From JAIQFL01 sp035295745 (GTDB taxonomy: Bacteria > Acidobacteriota > Terriglobia > Bryobacterales > Bryobacteraceae): a DNA stretch of 64,000 nt. The notes beneath the pieces were generated by a model. That model did not search any database and was not told where the DNA came from. It saw only the letters and a list, made by a program, of their open reading frames with translations. Shown in pieces: positions 26,750 to 36,042 of this stretch (position 1 is the first letter of the stretch; the number at the start of each line of letters is the position of its first letter). The position numbers and the translations under genes were made by a program. Where the stretch lies: NCBI GenBank assembly GCA_035295745.1, contig DATGIL010000053.1, positions 102,001-166,000 of the forward strand, given 5' to 3'.

Positions 26750-27303
26750 GCGAACTTTTCGATACCTTCAAGGCGCGTGCCCAGGCCGTTAGCGCCGAGG
26801 TGCACCGCTGCGCGTCGCGGCAGGATGCGCTCGACTTCGTACTCGACTTCCTGCAAGCGGAGAAGGTGGCAGACGCGCCGCAATCGTCGGCGGTATGGTG
26901 CGCCGGCTCGCTGCTCGAGGGCGTGGACCACCAGACGCTGTCCCATGCCGTTCCCGGACTCACGTTCCAGGTCACGCGCGAAAGCGCGGAGGCCGCCAAG
27001 ATTGGAGTCAGCCAGGTGGAATGGGCCATCTCGGCAACCGGCACCCTGGTTACAGACGCGGCGCCAGTAGAGCGCCGATTGGTATCCACGCTGCCGACGA
27101 TTCACGTCGCGATTCTGCCTACCGCGGGCATCCAGCCCGATATGGCGAGCGTGCTGGCCAGATTCAATACCAGGCACAGCGGATACATCTCCATGATCAC
27201 GGGTCCGAGCCGCACTGCGGACATTGAGCGCGTGCTGACGATTGGCGTGCACGGGCCGGCGCGGCTGATCATCCTGTTCGTGGATGAATTAGGAATAAAC
27301 TGA
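26746..27303 (+). CDS. lutC: LUD-domain protein LutC
   Basis: The 185-residue single LUD (YkgG/LutC) domain protein shows the nucleotide-like binding signatures EWAISATGTLVTDAAPVERR and ISMITGPSRTADIERVLTIG. LutC is the small subunit of the LutABC L-lactate oxidase complex. The gene overlaps both neighbours (ATGA with the upstream gene, TGATG with the downstream gene), so it is translationally coupled. Its presence next to a GlcD/GlcF pair suggests the operon handles both lactate isomers. Confidence 0.92.
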   Translation: MSELFDTFKARAQAVSAEVHRCASRQDALDFVLDFLQAEKVADAPQSSAVWCAGSLLEGVDHQTLSHAVPGLTFQVTRESAEAAKIGVSQVEWAISATGTLVTDAAPVERRLVSTLPTIHVAILPTAGIQPDMASVLARFNTRHSGYISMITGPSRTADIERVLTIGVHGPARLIILFVDELGIN

Positions 27304-29435
27304 TGAGCACGGCTTTCAAAGAATCGATCCATTCGGCGGTGCACAACGCCAATCTCACCGGCGCACTGGGCCGGTTCTCCGAGGCATACCGGACCAGCCG
27401 GGCGAAAGCTTACGAGGGTATCGATTTCGAAGAACTGCGCGACCGCGTCGCCGAGGTCAAGTCGTACGCCGCGCTACATCTGGATGCGCTCGCGGAAATC
27501 TTCACGCGGAATGCCGAAGCACGCGGGGCAAAGGTGTTTCGCACCAAAGATCCGCAGGCCGTCAACGACTACGTCGTCAATCTGGCCAAGTCCAACGGCG
27601 TCAAGAGCGTCGTGAAGTCGAAGTCGATGGCGTCGGAGGAGATTCACCTCAATCGCCATTTGGAAGAGGCAGGGGTTTCGGTGGCGGAGACCGACCTGGG
27701 CGAGTGGATCGTTCAACTCGCGGGCGAGCGTCCGTCGCACATGGTGATGCCCGCCATCCACATGACCAAGGAGCAGGTGGCGGAGGTTTTCAGCAAAGAG
27801 GTCAATGAGCGCCTGGCGGCCGATATTCCGGCCCTGGTGAAGCTGGCGCGCAAAGAGCTGCGGACCAAGTTTCTGAATGCCGAAATGGGCGTCTCGGGCG
27901 CCAACATTGCAGTCGCCGAGACCGGCAGCATCGTGATCATCACCAACGAGGGCAACGCCCGGCTGGTGACCACGCTTCCCAAGACGCACGTTGCGATTGT
28001 GGGGGTGGAGAAACTGGTCGCGCGGTTCGACGACATTCTCCCGATTTTGACCGCGCTCCCCCGAAGCGCGACGGCGCAGTTGCTCACCAGCTACGTCTCC
28101 ATCATCACCGGCCCTTCGCCGAATACCGACGGCAGCCTGAAGGACCTGCACATTATCCTGATGGACAACCACCGGACCGAGATGTCGGACGATCCTATGT
28201 TCCGGGAGGCGCTGCAGTGCATCCGGTGCGCGTCGTGCCTGAACGTATGCCCGGTGTTCCGGCTGGTGGGCGGCCACGTTTTCGGGAAGGTCTACACGGG
28301 TGGCATCGGCACGATCCTGACGGCATGGTTCGATGAGCTGAAGAAGTCGGAAGATATTCAGGGGCTTTGCATTCAGTGCGGCAATTGCGTGGATGTGTGT
28401 CCCGGCAAGGTTCCGATTCCCGACATGATTCTGGAATTACGCCGGAGGCTGGTGCAACAGCAAGGCTCGACCATGAAGGAGAAGGCGGCCTTCACGATCG
28501 TCAATAATCGCCGGCTGTTCCACGGAATTCTACGCGCGGCGTCGACGGTGCAGAAGCCTTTCGCGCGCGACGGCATGATTCGTCATCTGCCGATGTTCCT
28601 GTCGGGGCTGTGCGAATTTCGGAGCCTGCCGGCGGTGGCCGAGAGGCCATTTCGCGACCGGTTCGCGGAGATCCAGCAGCCGAAATCCGCGGAGAAGGCG
28701 GCGATTTATGCCGGCTGCCTGATCGATTTCGCATATCCAGAGACGGGCGAGGCGGTCACGAAGCTGCTGAACAAGGCCGGAATCGAAGTGGTTTTTCCGG
28801 AGGGGCAGACCTGTTGTGGAGCGCCTGCACGGTTCAGCGGAGCCTATGAAGTCGCGGCCGGAAATGCGGCGGCGAATATCAAGGCGCTGCTGGATGACGG
28901 CGTCCGCTATGTGGTTTCCGCCTGTCCCACTTGTACAGTGGCGCTGAAACACGACTTCGCGAAGACGTTTGCAAGTCTGGGCATGACGGACCAGATCCCG
29001 CAGGCGGAGGCGCTCGCCGCCAAGGTGGTCGATTTCTCGACCCTCGTCAAGAAGCTGGTGGATGAGGGCCGGCTGAAGGTGAAGGAGGGGCGGGAACTCG
29101 GCAAGATCACGTATCATGACTCGTGTCATCTGAAGAAGACACTGAAGGTGTATCGGGAGCCTCGCGAGCTTCTGGGGTTGGCCGGGTACGAAGTGGTGGA
29201 GATGTTCGAGTCCGACATGTGCTGTGGGATGGGCGGGTCGTATTCATTGAAACTGCCCGAGATTTCAGCGCCCATTCTCGAGCGCAAATTGACGAACATC
29301 CGCAAGACCGGCGCGACGATGGCGGCGATGGACTGTCCGGGATGCGCCATGCAGATCCGCGGCGGCTTCGACAAAAGTGAGTCACAGGTGGCGGTTCGGC
29401 ATACGGCGGAGCTACTCGCGGACGCTTTTGAGTAG
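27303..29435 (+). CDS. lutB: LutB-LutA fusion: LUD domain, ferredoxin and CCG domains
   Basis: The 710-residue product joins an N-terminal LUD domain (about 1-290; VAETGSIVIITNEGNARL), a dicluster ferredoxin segment (CIRCASCLNVCP and CIQCGNCVDVCP, about 300-375) and two CCG domains (CCGAPARFSG near 500 and CCGMGGSYSLK near 640). The first two parts equal LutB and the last equals LutA of Bacillus, where they are separate. With LutC it should form a complete L-lactate oxidase that reduces an electron acceptor. The ATG overlaps the lutC stop. Confidence 0.92.
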   Translation: MSTAFKESIHSAVHNANLTGALGRFSEAYRTSRAKAYEGIDFEELRDRVAEVKSYAALHLDALAEIFTRNAEARGAKVFRTKDPQAVNDYVVNLAKSNGVKSVVKSKSMASEEIHLNRHLEEAGVSVAETDLGEWIVQLAGERPSHMVMPAIHMTKEQVAEVFSKEVNERLAADIPALVKLARKELRTKFLNAEMGVSGANIAVAETGSIVIITNEGNARLVTTLPKTHVAIVGVEKLVARFDDILPILTALPRSATAQLLTSYVSIITGPSPNTDGSLKDLHIILMDNHRTEMSDDPMFREALQCIRCASCLNVCPVFRLVGGHVFGKVYTGGIGTILTAWFDELKKSEDIQGLCIQCGNCVDVCPGKVPIPDMILELRRRLVQQQGSTMKEKAAFTIVNNRRLFHGILRAASTVQKPFARDGMIRHLPMFLSGLCEFRSLPAVAERPFRDRFAEIQQPKSAEKAAIYAGCLIDFAYPETGEAVTKLLNKAGIEVVFPEGQTCCGAPARFSGAYEVAAGNAAANIKALLDDGVRYVVSACPTCTVALKHDFAKTFASLGMTDQIPQAEALAAKVVDFSTLVKKLVDEGRLKVKEGRELGKITYHDSCHLKKTLKVYREPRELLGLAGYEVVEMFESDMCCGMGGSYSLKLPEISAPILERKLTNIRKTGATMAAMDCPGCAMQIRGGFDKSESQVAVRHTAELLADAFE

Positions 29436-29527
29436 CGAGGCGTGGCGCAACGGCTCTTTCAACGCTTTTCGTTTGTCCACTGAGTCTGAGGTCTGCTCCG
29501 CAAAATCGGCTTTGCTACGGCAGATTT

Positions 29528-29589
29528 GGTGGACGCTCGAAAAGTCCCGGCAGGAGTGTCGAGACGGCAAACAGGAGTGTTTGCGCCAC
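29528..29589 (+). repeat. Dual-hairpin repeat, copy G
   Basis: Hairpin 1 is GTCCCGGCA/TGTCGAGAC, with one mismatch and one wobble, and hairpin 2 is perfect; both loops are GGAG. It lies between lutB and aroDE, 28 nt before the aroDE start. The preceding 60 bases share TGTCCACTGAG with the spacer at 16956-16966, hinting at a larger associated unit. Confidence 0.88.
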
Positions 29590-29617
29590 TAAGCGTGTTA
29601 TTCTAAGAGTCCTTACG

Positions 29618-31147
29618 ATGGCGCAGACGAGGTCGCTCCCACGCATCTGTATCGCGTTGGGACTCCCCGACGTTCCAACCTTACTCGAGCACGCCCGGCG
29701 CGAAGCTGAGGCGGGCGAGACCTTCCTGGAGTTCCGCCTGGATTTCCTCGATCGCCCCTGCCAGGGAGCCGAGGCGATTCGCGGTTTCCTCGAACAGTTT
29801 CCAGACCTTTTTCTGGTAGCCACTTGCCGGCGGCATCAGAACCACGGCAAGTTCAATGGGAGCATCGAGGAGCAGTTGGCGGTGCTCGATCAGGCGGTGC
29901 GCAATGGCGCCCAAGCTGTGGATATCGAGATTGAGACCGCCGAGGCTGCCTCGGACCGGTTGAGCAGTCTCCGGGGACGGGCCCAGATCGTGATTTCCTA
30001 TCACAACTTCGAAGCCACCCCACCCATGGACACCATCATCAACCGGGTGATGCGGGTGCAAGGCGATGTCTACAAGGTAGTGACCACGGCCCGCAAGCCT
30101 TCGGATAATCTGCGGGTGCTATCGGCTGCCAAGAGCCTCCCCAAATCCAGACTGGTGGTGCTGGCGATGGGGGAACTCGGATTTCCGACGCGCGTGCTCT
30201 CTCCCGTGTTCGGCGGAGTTTACACCTACGCGACGCCGATGCAGGCGGAAGGAACCGCCTTGGGGCAGGTCAGCGCCCGCTCTTTGCGGCATTTGTACCG
30301 CGTAGAGAAACTGCGTAAAACGGCCAAGATCTACGGTGTGATCGCCGATCCGGTGCGGCATTCCATCTCGCCCGCGGTACACAATCGGGCGTTCCAGTCG
30401 CGTCGCGTGGATGCCGTCTATCTGCCCCTGTTGGTCTCGCCTGCCTGCCTGCGCGATTTCTTCTCGATGGCGGGCAAGTTGCCGCTCGCCGGGTTCAGCG
30501 TAACGATTCCGCATAAACAGAAAATCATCCGCTATCTGGATGCCGTGGAACCGCTCGCGAGGCGCATCGGCGCGGTGAATACAGTGTGGCGGAAGGCGGG
30601 CAAATGGCGCGGCACAAACACCGATGTGGCGGGGATCACCGGTCCGCTGAGCCGCGTTCTGCGGCTGCAGAATGCGACAGTCCTGATCGCCGGTAACGGA
30701 GGCGCAGCCCGGGGAGCAGCCTGCGCGCTAACGGATGCCGGGGCGAAGATTTCCCTGGTAGGTCGCAATCAGGACCGGGTTCGCGCCCTCTCGAAGGTGT
30801 GCGGCGCCGAAGCGCTGAGCCGCGAGCAGGCGGTCGCGCGGCATTTCGACGTCGTGGTGCATGCCACGCCGCTCGGGATGTTCCCACATGTGAACGATTG
30901 CTTCTTTGACGGTAAGATCCCGGCCGAGATCGTGTTCGATCTGGTCTACAATCCCCTGGAGACGGTCCTCGTCCGTCACGCTAAGGAACAAGGGAAGACT
31001 GTGATCGCCGGGATCGAGATGTTTCTCGAGCAGGCGGCTCAGCAGTTCGAATTGTGGACCGGCGATACTGCTCCCCGCACAGTTATGCAAAAAGCGGCGA
31101 TGGAGGCGTTGGAGCAGCACAAAGCGCCCTCACGGAGCGATAAGTGA
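29618..31147 (+). CDS. aroDE: Bifunctional 3-dehydroquinate dehydratase/shikimate dehydrogenase
   Basis: The 509-residue fusion has a type I dehydroquinate dehydratase in its first 230 residues (EFRLDFLDRP; catalytic H129 and Schiff-base K153 in VYKVVTTA) and a shikimate dehydrogenase in the rest (RHSISPAVHN, catalytic K300 in TIPHK, D336 in NTD, NADP motif GNGGAARGAA). It catalyses steps 3 and 4 of the shikimate pathway. The same fusion is known from plants and some bacteria. It follows a repeat and has no clear ribosome-binding site. Its TGA overlaps the next ATG by one base. Confidence 0.94.
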   Translation: MAQTRSLPRICIALGLPDVPTLLEHARREAEAGETFLEFRLDFLDRPCQGAEAIRGFLEQFPDLFLVATCRRHQNHGKFNGSIEEQLAVLDQAVRNGAQAVDIEIETAEAASDRLSSLRGRAQIVISYHNFEATPPMDTIINRVMRVQGDVYKVVTTARKPSDNLRVLSAAKSLPKSRLVVLAMGELGFPTRVLSPVFGGVYTYATPMQAEGTALGQVSARSLRHLYRVEKLRKTAKIYGVIADPVRHSISPAVHNRAFQSRRVDAVYLPLLVSPACLRDFFSMAGKLPLAGFSVTIPHKQKIIRYLDAVEPLARRIGAVNTVWRKAGKWRGTNTDVAGITGPLSRVLRLQNATVLIAGNGGAARGAACALTDAGAKISLVGRNQDRVRALSKVCGAEALSREQAVARHFDVVVHATPLGMFPHVNDCFFDGKIPAEIVFDLVYNPLETVLVRHAKEQGKTVIAGIEMFLEQAAQQFELWTGDTAPRTVMQKAAMEALEQHKAPSRSDK

Positions 31148-31356
31148 TGAAGCTCACGCGACGGAAATTGGCGCAGGCGATGCTGGCCCCGGTTGCTGTG
31201 TCGGCGGCTGCGCAAACACAGGCGCCGCCACCGCTGCCTGCGAATCCGGATGAGGAACTGAGGGCAGCGCGGGACCGCATCAAGACCCTCAGCGACGCGC
31301 TGGCGAAGCAGACCGTGCCCATGGACACGGAGCCCGCTCTCGCATTCAAGGCCTGA
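31147..31356 (+). CDS. Small protein with Tat-like signal sequence
   Basis: The product has 69 residues: an N-terminus MKLTRRKLAQ with twin arginines, a hydrophobic alanine-rich core, an Ala-x-Ala cleavage-like site near residue 21, a proline-rich spacer and one charged amphipathic helix (DEELRAARDRIKTLSDALAK). If exported, only about 45 residues would remain. It starts on the last base of the aroDE stop and ends 8 nt before the amidase gene, so it is in the same transcript. No family is recognised. A secreted or membrane-tethered helper for the amidase is possible but unproven. Confidence 0.6.
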   Translation: MKLTRRKLAQAMLAPVAVSAAAQTQAPPPLPANPDEELRAARDRIKTLSDALAKQTVPMDTEPALAFKA

Positions 31357-31364
31357 GGAGAACG

Positions 31365-32801
31365 ATGCCGGCAATCGGAGACGACGTTTTCTTTGCCGCG
31401 ATTCCGGAACTGAATCAACGCCTGATTGCGCGCGAGTTTTCTGCGGTGGAACTGGCGCGCGCCTTCGCGAATCGTTTGGAGCAACTTGGGCCGCGTTACA
31501 ACGCGCTCGCGCTTCCTCTTGCCCAGCAGGCTATCCGACGCGCCGAGGACGTGGATAAGGACCTGAAGCGCGGCCGAACGCACGGTCCGTTGCAGGGCGT
31601 TCCTTACGGCGTGAAGGACCTGATCAGTTACAAAGGCCGCCCGACCACTTGGGGCGCCAAGCCGTACGTGGGACAGGTGTTCGACTACAACGCCACGGTG
31701 GTGGACCGGTTGGACGCGGTTGGCGCGGTGCTCACGGGCAAGCTGGCGATGGTCGAACTGGCCGGTGGGCCTTCCTATCGCTTCGCGTCGGCGTCGTTGA
31801 CGGGACCGGGGCTGAATCCGTGGGATCGCACGCGATGGTCCGGCGGATCTTCAAGCGGTTCGGCAGCGGCAGTGGCGGCAGGACTAGTGCCGTACGCGCT
31901 GGGGTCGGAGACTTCCGGGTCGATTCTAACTCCAGCATCGTACTGCGGTGTGACCGGCCTTCGGCCGACCTACGGATTGGTGAGCCGGCATGGCGCCATG
32001 GCGCTCTCGTGGACTCTCGACAAGCTGGGTCCGCTGGCGCGGAGCGCGGAAGATTGCGGACTCATCCTGCAGGTGATTGCGGGCAAAGACTCAAAGGATC
32101 CGGGCTCGGCGGGAAAGAGCTTCTACTACACGCCCCAGTACGCCCGTCCACTGAAAGAACTGAAGGTAGGATATGCCCCGGTGGACTTCGGGGAGCGTGC
32201 CGACCCTGCGGCACGGGCGGCGTTCGCCGCGTGTTTGACCGTGTTCAAGGAATCGGGCGTTCAACTGGTGGAAACGGCGTGGCCGCAGTTTCCCTACGGT
32301 CCGGTGCTGGCGACGATCCTGGGATCGGAAGCGGGATCGATCTTCGAGCCGCTGATCACCAGCGGGAAAGTGGACGAACTGGCGGATCCGGCACAGATCG
32401 CTGGCCTGAAGGCTAGTCTGGAGATTCCGGCTAAGGACTACTTGAAGGCCCAACGCGTCCGCCGTTTAATTCAGGACGCCTTCCTGCAGTTCTTTGCGGA
32501 AGTGGATGCGGTGATCGCGCCGGCACGCCCCGGTCCGGCCAGCAAGATCGATCAGCGGCTGGATGCGGGCGGCCCCGGCCCGGCAGCGGCTACATCTGCC
32601 ACGGCAGGGTTTCAGGGGATCATCCCGGCGGGCAATCTGGCTGGTTTGCCGGCGCTGTCATTGCCTTGCGGGTTTGCCGACAATCTGCCCGTGGGCGTGC
32701 AGGTGATGGGGCCGCCGTTTTCCGAAAATACTCTGCTGGCAATCGGCCGGGAGTTTCAATCGAAGACGGACTGGCACAAGCGGCGTCCGCCGATGCGGTA
32801 G
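31365..32801 (+). CDS. Amidase signature family enzyme
   Basis: The 478-residue product has the amidase signature Ser-cisSer-Lys triad: K84 in PYGVKDL, a cis-serine in GGSSSGSA (about 162) and nucleophile S186 in SETSGSI. The family includes GatA, which transamidates Glu-tRNA(Gln), but no gatB or gatC lies nearby and the C-terminal part resembles stand-alone amidases. It would hydrolyse an unknown amide. GAGGAG lies 6 nt upstream of the ATG. The small Tat-like protein precedes it. Confidence 0.88.
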   Translation: MPAIGDDVFFAAIPELNQRLIAREFSAVELARAFANRLEQLGPRYNALALPLAQQAIRRAEDVDKDLKRGRTHGPLQGVPYGVKDLISYKGRPTTWGAKPYVGQVFDYNATVVDRLDAVGAVLTGKLAMVELAGGPSYRFASASLTGPGLNPWDRTRWSGGSSSGSAAAVAAGLVPYALGSETSGSILTPASYCGVTGLRPTYGLVSRHGAMALSWTLDKLGPLARSAEDCGLILQVIAGKDSKDPGSAGKSFYYTPQYARPLKELKVGYAPVDFGERADPAARAAFAACLTVFKESGVQLVETAWPQFPYGPVLATILGSEAGSIFEPLITSGKVDELADPAQIAGLKASLEIPAKDYLKAQRVRRLIQDAFLQFFAEVDAVIAPARPGPASKIDQRLDAGGPGPAAATSATAGFQGIIPAGNLAGLPALSLPCGFADNLPVGVQVMGPPFSENTLLAIGREFQSKTDWHKRRPPMR

Positions 32802-32807
32802 AAGGAA

Positions 32808-33095
32808 TCAGGCTACGATGCGGAAGCGGTCGTGGACTTTGACCGCGGCTTCTTCTTCATCGACGCCCCAGACGTCCGACCAACGCGGGCCGTGACGCAG
32901 CTTGCCGCTCATCTCTTGCAGTTTATCGACAGGACCCACGGCGTAGACCTCCACGCTGCCGTCGTCTAAATTACGAGCCCATCCGGTCAGGCCCAGTCCC
33001 GATGCGGCGCGTTGCGTGAAGTCTCGAAAGCCGACGCCCTGCACGCGCCCACGCACCACCCAGCGGCGCGCCTCTTGGTCGCTTCCACGTGTCAC
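32808..33095 (-). CDS. acyP: Acylphosphatase
   Basis: The 95-residue product carries the family signature GRVQGVGFRDFTQRAA (catalytic arginine in the phosphate loop) and the asparagine strand GWARNLDDGSVEV. Acylphosphatases hydrolyse carboxyl-phosphate anhydrides. It is the last gene of a five-gene minus-strand operon and overlaps the glycosyltransferase gene by 4 nt. Its placement behind two ATP-dependent amide-forming genes may be functional (removal of acyl phosphates) or incidental. Confidence 0.92.
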   Translation of the reverse strand: MTRGSDQEARRWVVRGRVQGVGFRDFTQRAASGLGLTGWARNLDDGSVEVYAVGPVDKLQEMSGKLRHGPRWSDVWGVDEEEAAVKVHDRFRIVA

Positions 33096-34273
33096 CCAGG
33101 GCAGGATACCAGATTTTCAATCAGGTGCGCGGTAGTGACTGCGCCGTTGGTTCGATAGGTTTGCGAGACCGCCGCCATGCTGGCGCGGATTGACGGTTTC
33201 GTAAGGAGATCGCGCAAGGTGTCAGCGATGGCTGCTACTGGCGCTGCGATCAGATTCTCGACGCGGCCCACCCCTGATCTTTCGATGAAGTACGCCTGGT
33301 GGAACTGATCGTTGCACATCGGCGAGATCAGCATGGGAACGCCTGCCGCAATCGCCTCCATCACGGAGTTCGCGCCCCCATGGGTGACGAACACGGCTGC
33401 CCGCCGCAGGATTTCGGACTGCGGCGCGTACCGGTAGACGTCGCAATGCTCGGGAGGTGGCTTCCAACGCGGGTCGTCGACGAGGTCGCCGAGCGAGAGC
33501 ACTAGGTGCGCTTTGAGTACATCGGCCGCGTCCACGATCTTCCCGAAGATTTCGGGCCAAAAGTAGATCTGGCTTCCGAAGGAGACGTAAATCACGGGGC
33601 GGTCCGGGGACAGGGGACGAATCGGCGTCTCGTCGCCACGATTGTGGAGCGGCAGGGAAGGGCCCGGCAGAGTCACACCAGGTGGCGGCGGGCCAACAAA
33701 CGCCTCGGTGGCGAAGGCAATGGTGAGATGCGGCGAGAGCACGTCGCACCCGGAGAATGAGGCGTCCATTCCGAATCGCCGGAAGATCTCCGCGCGTCGC
33801 GGCGCCAGATGGCGAACTGTCTGGAGCAGCGCGCTATCGAGACCGGCGGGAATGACGGGGTTGAGCGAATTCGAGACGGATGCCCAGGGAATGTGTTCGA
33901 GGTGAGCCGCGATGGCGGCGGCATAGTAGAGCGGATCGACGACGACGGCGTCGGCCTGCTCGCGCCGGTACCACTCACGGATTGGGTTGATACTTTCCGG
34001 AAGACTGCCAAGGAGCAGTTGCTCGATCCACTGGCGGAGACGCGGGGGTTCTTGAATCAATCGGACCAACTCGGCGCCGCGAGTGACGCGGTCTCCGGCG
34101 GCCTGAGGAACTAGATCGGAGCGAAACACCAGGCCGGCGCGCGCGATCTGTGGGCCAATGTCGCCGGGCGCGGCAATCACGACTTCGTGGCCGGAATCGG
34201 CAAGCGCCTGCGCGGGTCCGATGTAGGGATTGACGTGGCCCTTTTCGGGGATGATGGCGAACGCGATCTTCAC
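33092..34273 (-). CDS. GT1-type (macrolide/UDP-glucuronosyl-like) glycosyltransferase
   Basis: The 393-residue GT-B fold protein begins MKIAFAIIPEKGHVNPYIGPA and has the C-terminal donor-binding signature THGGANSVMEAIAAGVPML followed by NDQFHQA. Such enzymes transfer a sugar from a nucleotide donor to small lipophilic or natural-product acceptors. The gene overlaps both neighbours by 4 nt (asnB upstream, acyP downstream). This supports a tailoring role in the pathway encoded by the operon. Donor and acceptor are unknown. Confidence 0.88.
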   Translation of the reverse strand: MKIAFAIIPEKGHVNPYIGPAQALADSGHEVVIAAPGDIGPQIARAGLVFRSDLVPQAAGDRVTRGAELVRLIQEPPRLRQWIEQLLLGSLPESINPIREWYRREQADAVVVDPLYYAAAIAAHLEHIPWASVSNSLNPVIPAGLDSALLQTVRHLAPRRAEIFRRFGMDASFSGCDVLSPHLTIAFATEAFVGPPPPGVTLPGPSLPLHNRGDETPIRPLSPDRPVIYVSFGSQIYFWPEIFGKIVDAADVLKAHLVLSLGDLVDDPRWKPPPEHCDVYRYAPQSEILRRAAVFVTHGGANSVMEAIAAGVPMLISPMCNDQFHQAYFIERSGVGRVENLIAAPVAAIADTLRDLLTKPSIRASMAAVSQTYRTNGAVTTAHLIENLVSCPG

Positions 34274-36042
34274 GCGGCCGCCTTATGGAAGCGCCGGAAC
34301 CACGTCATCACGGCCAGCAGACGGAAGCAGAGACCAGTGCCCTGTTCGGTGGTGGGCGGATCGCCGGATGCGAGGCGTTCGACAGCGTCACAGTCCACAT
34401 ACGGTTCCAGGAACGCGCCGCACTCGCGCCAGGCCCGAACGAAGTGCCGATGGATGATGGCATGGGCACGGAGATTCTTGGTGAGTGCGGATTTCGGACG
34501 CCAGGCCACCGAGGGTTCCACAAAGCGCTCGGCGGCACGGCGAAGATGCCACTTCTCGATTCCGTCGCGGAACCCGAGCTCTTGCGGTACGAGACGCGCC
34601 AGGGCCAAGAGGCGCGTGTCGCCGAAGGGAACGCGGCCTTCGAGCGAGTGTGCCATCAGGTGGATATCGCCGTTATGAAGCAGGCGGGTGAGCCAGAGAT
34701 GGTAGATGAGGCACGACATCGCCATGCATTGCTCATCGGGCGTCGTCCAACGGTGGCCGCGATCCTCGGCGAACTTGCGGTATTTGCAGGTGAAGTGTCC
34801 GGCAGGGTCGTCGAGGAATTCGCGGCGCAGCGGAGGGGTTCCGAAGAAGTCGATCACGCGGCCAGGCGATTCGATGCGGGCCGGATTGAGCAGAAAGGAG
34901 TAGCCGAAGTGCGTCTCGTCAGCCGCATCTCCCACCAGGACAGCCTTCACGTGTGGAGCGGCGGTTTCGGCCAGAATGTGCTGGGAGACCTCCTGTTCCC
35001 AGGCGCTGATCAGGTCGTTGGTGTGCAGGGTTCGCAGGAGCGCGGCTTCGTAACGAGCTTCGTCCACGCGGACCACGGTGTGGGCGCAACCGCACTGCGA
35101 GGCCACGCGCTCGGCAAAAGGAAGATCGGGGCTGCGCACGATCAGCGAGCGTGAATAGTCAACCGTGTCCTCGCCGGAGTAGGATATGGTCCACGCGGGA
35201 ACCGGTTGGGACGAGTGACTCTGCGCGATGGCGGCCAGGAGGCTCGAATCGACGCCGCCGCTCAAGAAGACGCCGACCGGGACGTCGGCACGCATCGCGG
35301 CGGAGACTGCCAGGTCGAGCGTATCGCCGAGGCGGTTGAGGAAACCGGGACTGTAGGGATCGGCGCTGTCTGAAACTTGAGGCACCTGCGAAATCGTGAG
35401 GCCGCCTTGATGGAGTTCGAGATAGTGGCCCGGCTGGAGACGCGCGATTCCGGCAAAGGGCAACGCGGTGACCGAGCTGAAATAAGGCGCGGTGAGCGAT
35501 TCGGCGATGGATTCATCGTCCGTGACGAAACGAACTCCCCCGCTCTCCACCAGCGCTCCGGCTTCAGAGGCGAAGAAAAAGCGGTCTGCGGTCGCGTTGT
35601 AAAAGAACGGCTTGATGCCGAGCGGATCGCAGGCCGCAAAGCCGCGCTGCTGGAGGGCGTCCCAGATAAAGAAGGCGAACATGCCGTTGAATCGCGTGAG
35701 GGCGCGGCTTCCCCACCGGATCCAGGCTGCGAGCACGACGTCGGTATCGGTGCGGAGGGTGAACGGTGTTGCCGGCTGAAGCTCCTGGCGGAGTTCGGGG
35801 AAGTTGTAGACTTCGCCGTTGTAGACGATGACGTAGCGGCCGTCAGGCGAGGAGACGGGCAGGCCGAGCGACAGAGGGCCAATCAGCGACAGCCGGGTCT
35901 GGGCGAGCGCGCACGTGCGATCGTGGTAGCGGCCGGCGCCGTCGGGACCGCGGTGGAGCAGCAGGCGCTCCAATCGGGCGACGCACAGGCGGTCCTGCTC
36001 ATTGATGCCTGAATGCCGGACTATGCCGGCGATTCCACACAC
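34270..36042 (-). CDS. asnB: Glutamine-hydrolysing asparagine synthetase-like amidotransferase
   Basis: From the GTG at 36042 the protein has 590 residues and starts fMet-Cys-Gly-Ile-Ala-Gly, placing the essential amidotransferase nucleophile at Cys2. A longer reading from 36096 would bury it at residue 20. GGAGG lies about 9 nt upstream of that GTG. The glutaminase half shows RGPDGAG and VYNGEVYNF, and the synthetase half shows the PP-loop SGGVDSS (261-267). It adenylates a carboxylate and amidates it. A second PP-loop paralogue immediately upstream, a radical SAM protein and a glycosyltransferase suggest a specialised metabolite rather than free asparagine. Its start lies inside the 3' end of the upstream gene. 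Confidence 0.9.
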   Translation of the reverse strand: MCGIAGIVRHSGINEQDRLCVARLERLLLHRGPDGAGRYHDRTCALAQTRLSLIGPLSLGLPVSSPDGRYVIVYNGEVYNFPELRQELQPATPFTLRTDTDVVLAAWIRWGSRALTRFNGMFAFFIWDALQQRGFAACDPLGIKPFFYNATADRFFFASEAGALVESGGVRFVTDDESIAESLTAPYFSSVTALPFAGIARLQPGHYLELHQGGLTISQVPQVSDSADPYSPGFLNRLGDTLDLAVSAAMRADVPVGVFLSGGVDSSLLAAIAQSHSSQPVPAWTISYSGEDTVDYSRSLIVRSPDLPFAERVASQCGCAHTVVRVDEARYEAALLRTLHTNDLISAWEQEVSQHILAETAAPHVKAVLVGDAADETHFGYSFLLNPARIESPGRVIDFFGTPPLRREFLDDPAGHFTCKYRKFAEDRGHRWTTPDEQCMAMSCLIYHLWLTRLLHNGDIHLMAHSLEGRVPFGDTRLLALARLVPQELGFRDGIEKWHLRRAAERFVEPSVAWRPKSALTKNLRAHAIIHRHFVRAWRECGAFLEPYVDCDAVERLASGDPPTTEQGTGLCFRLLAVMTWFRRFHKAAA

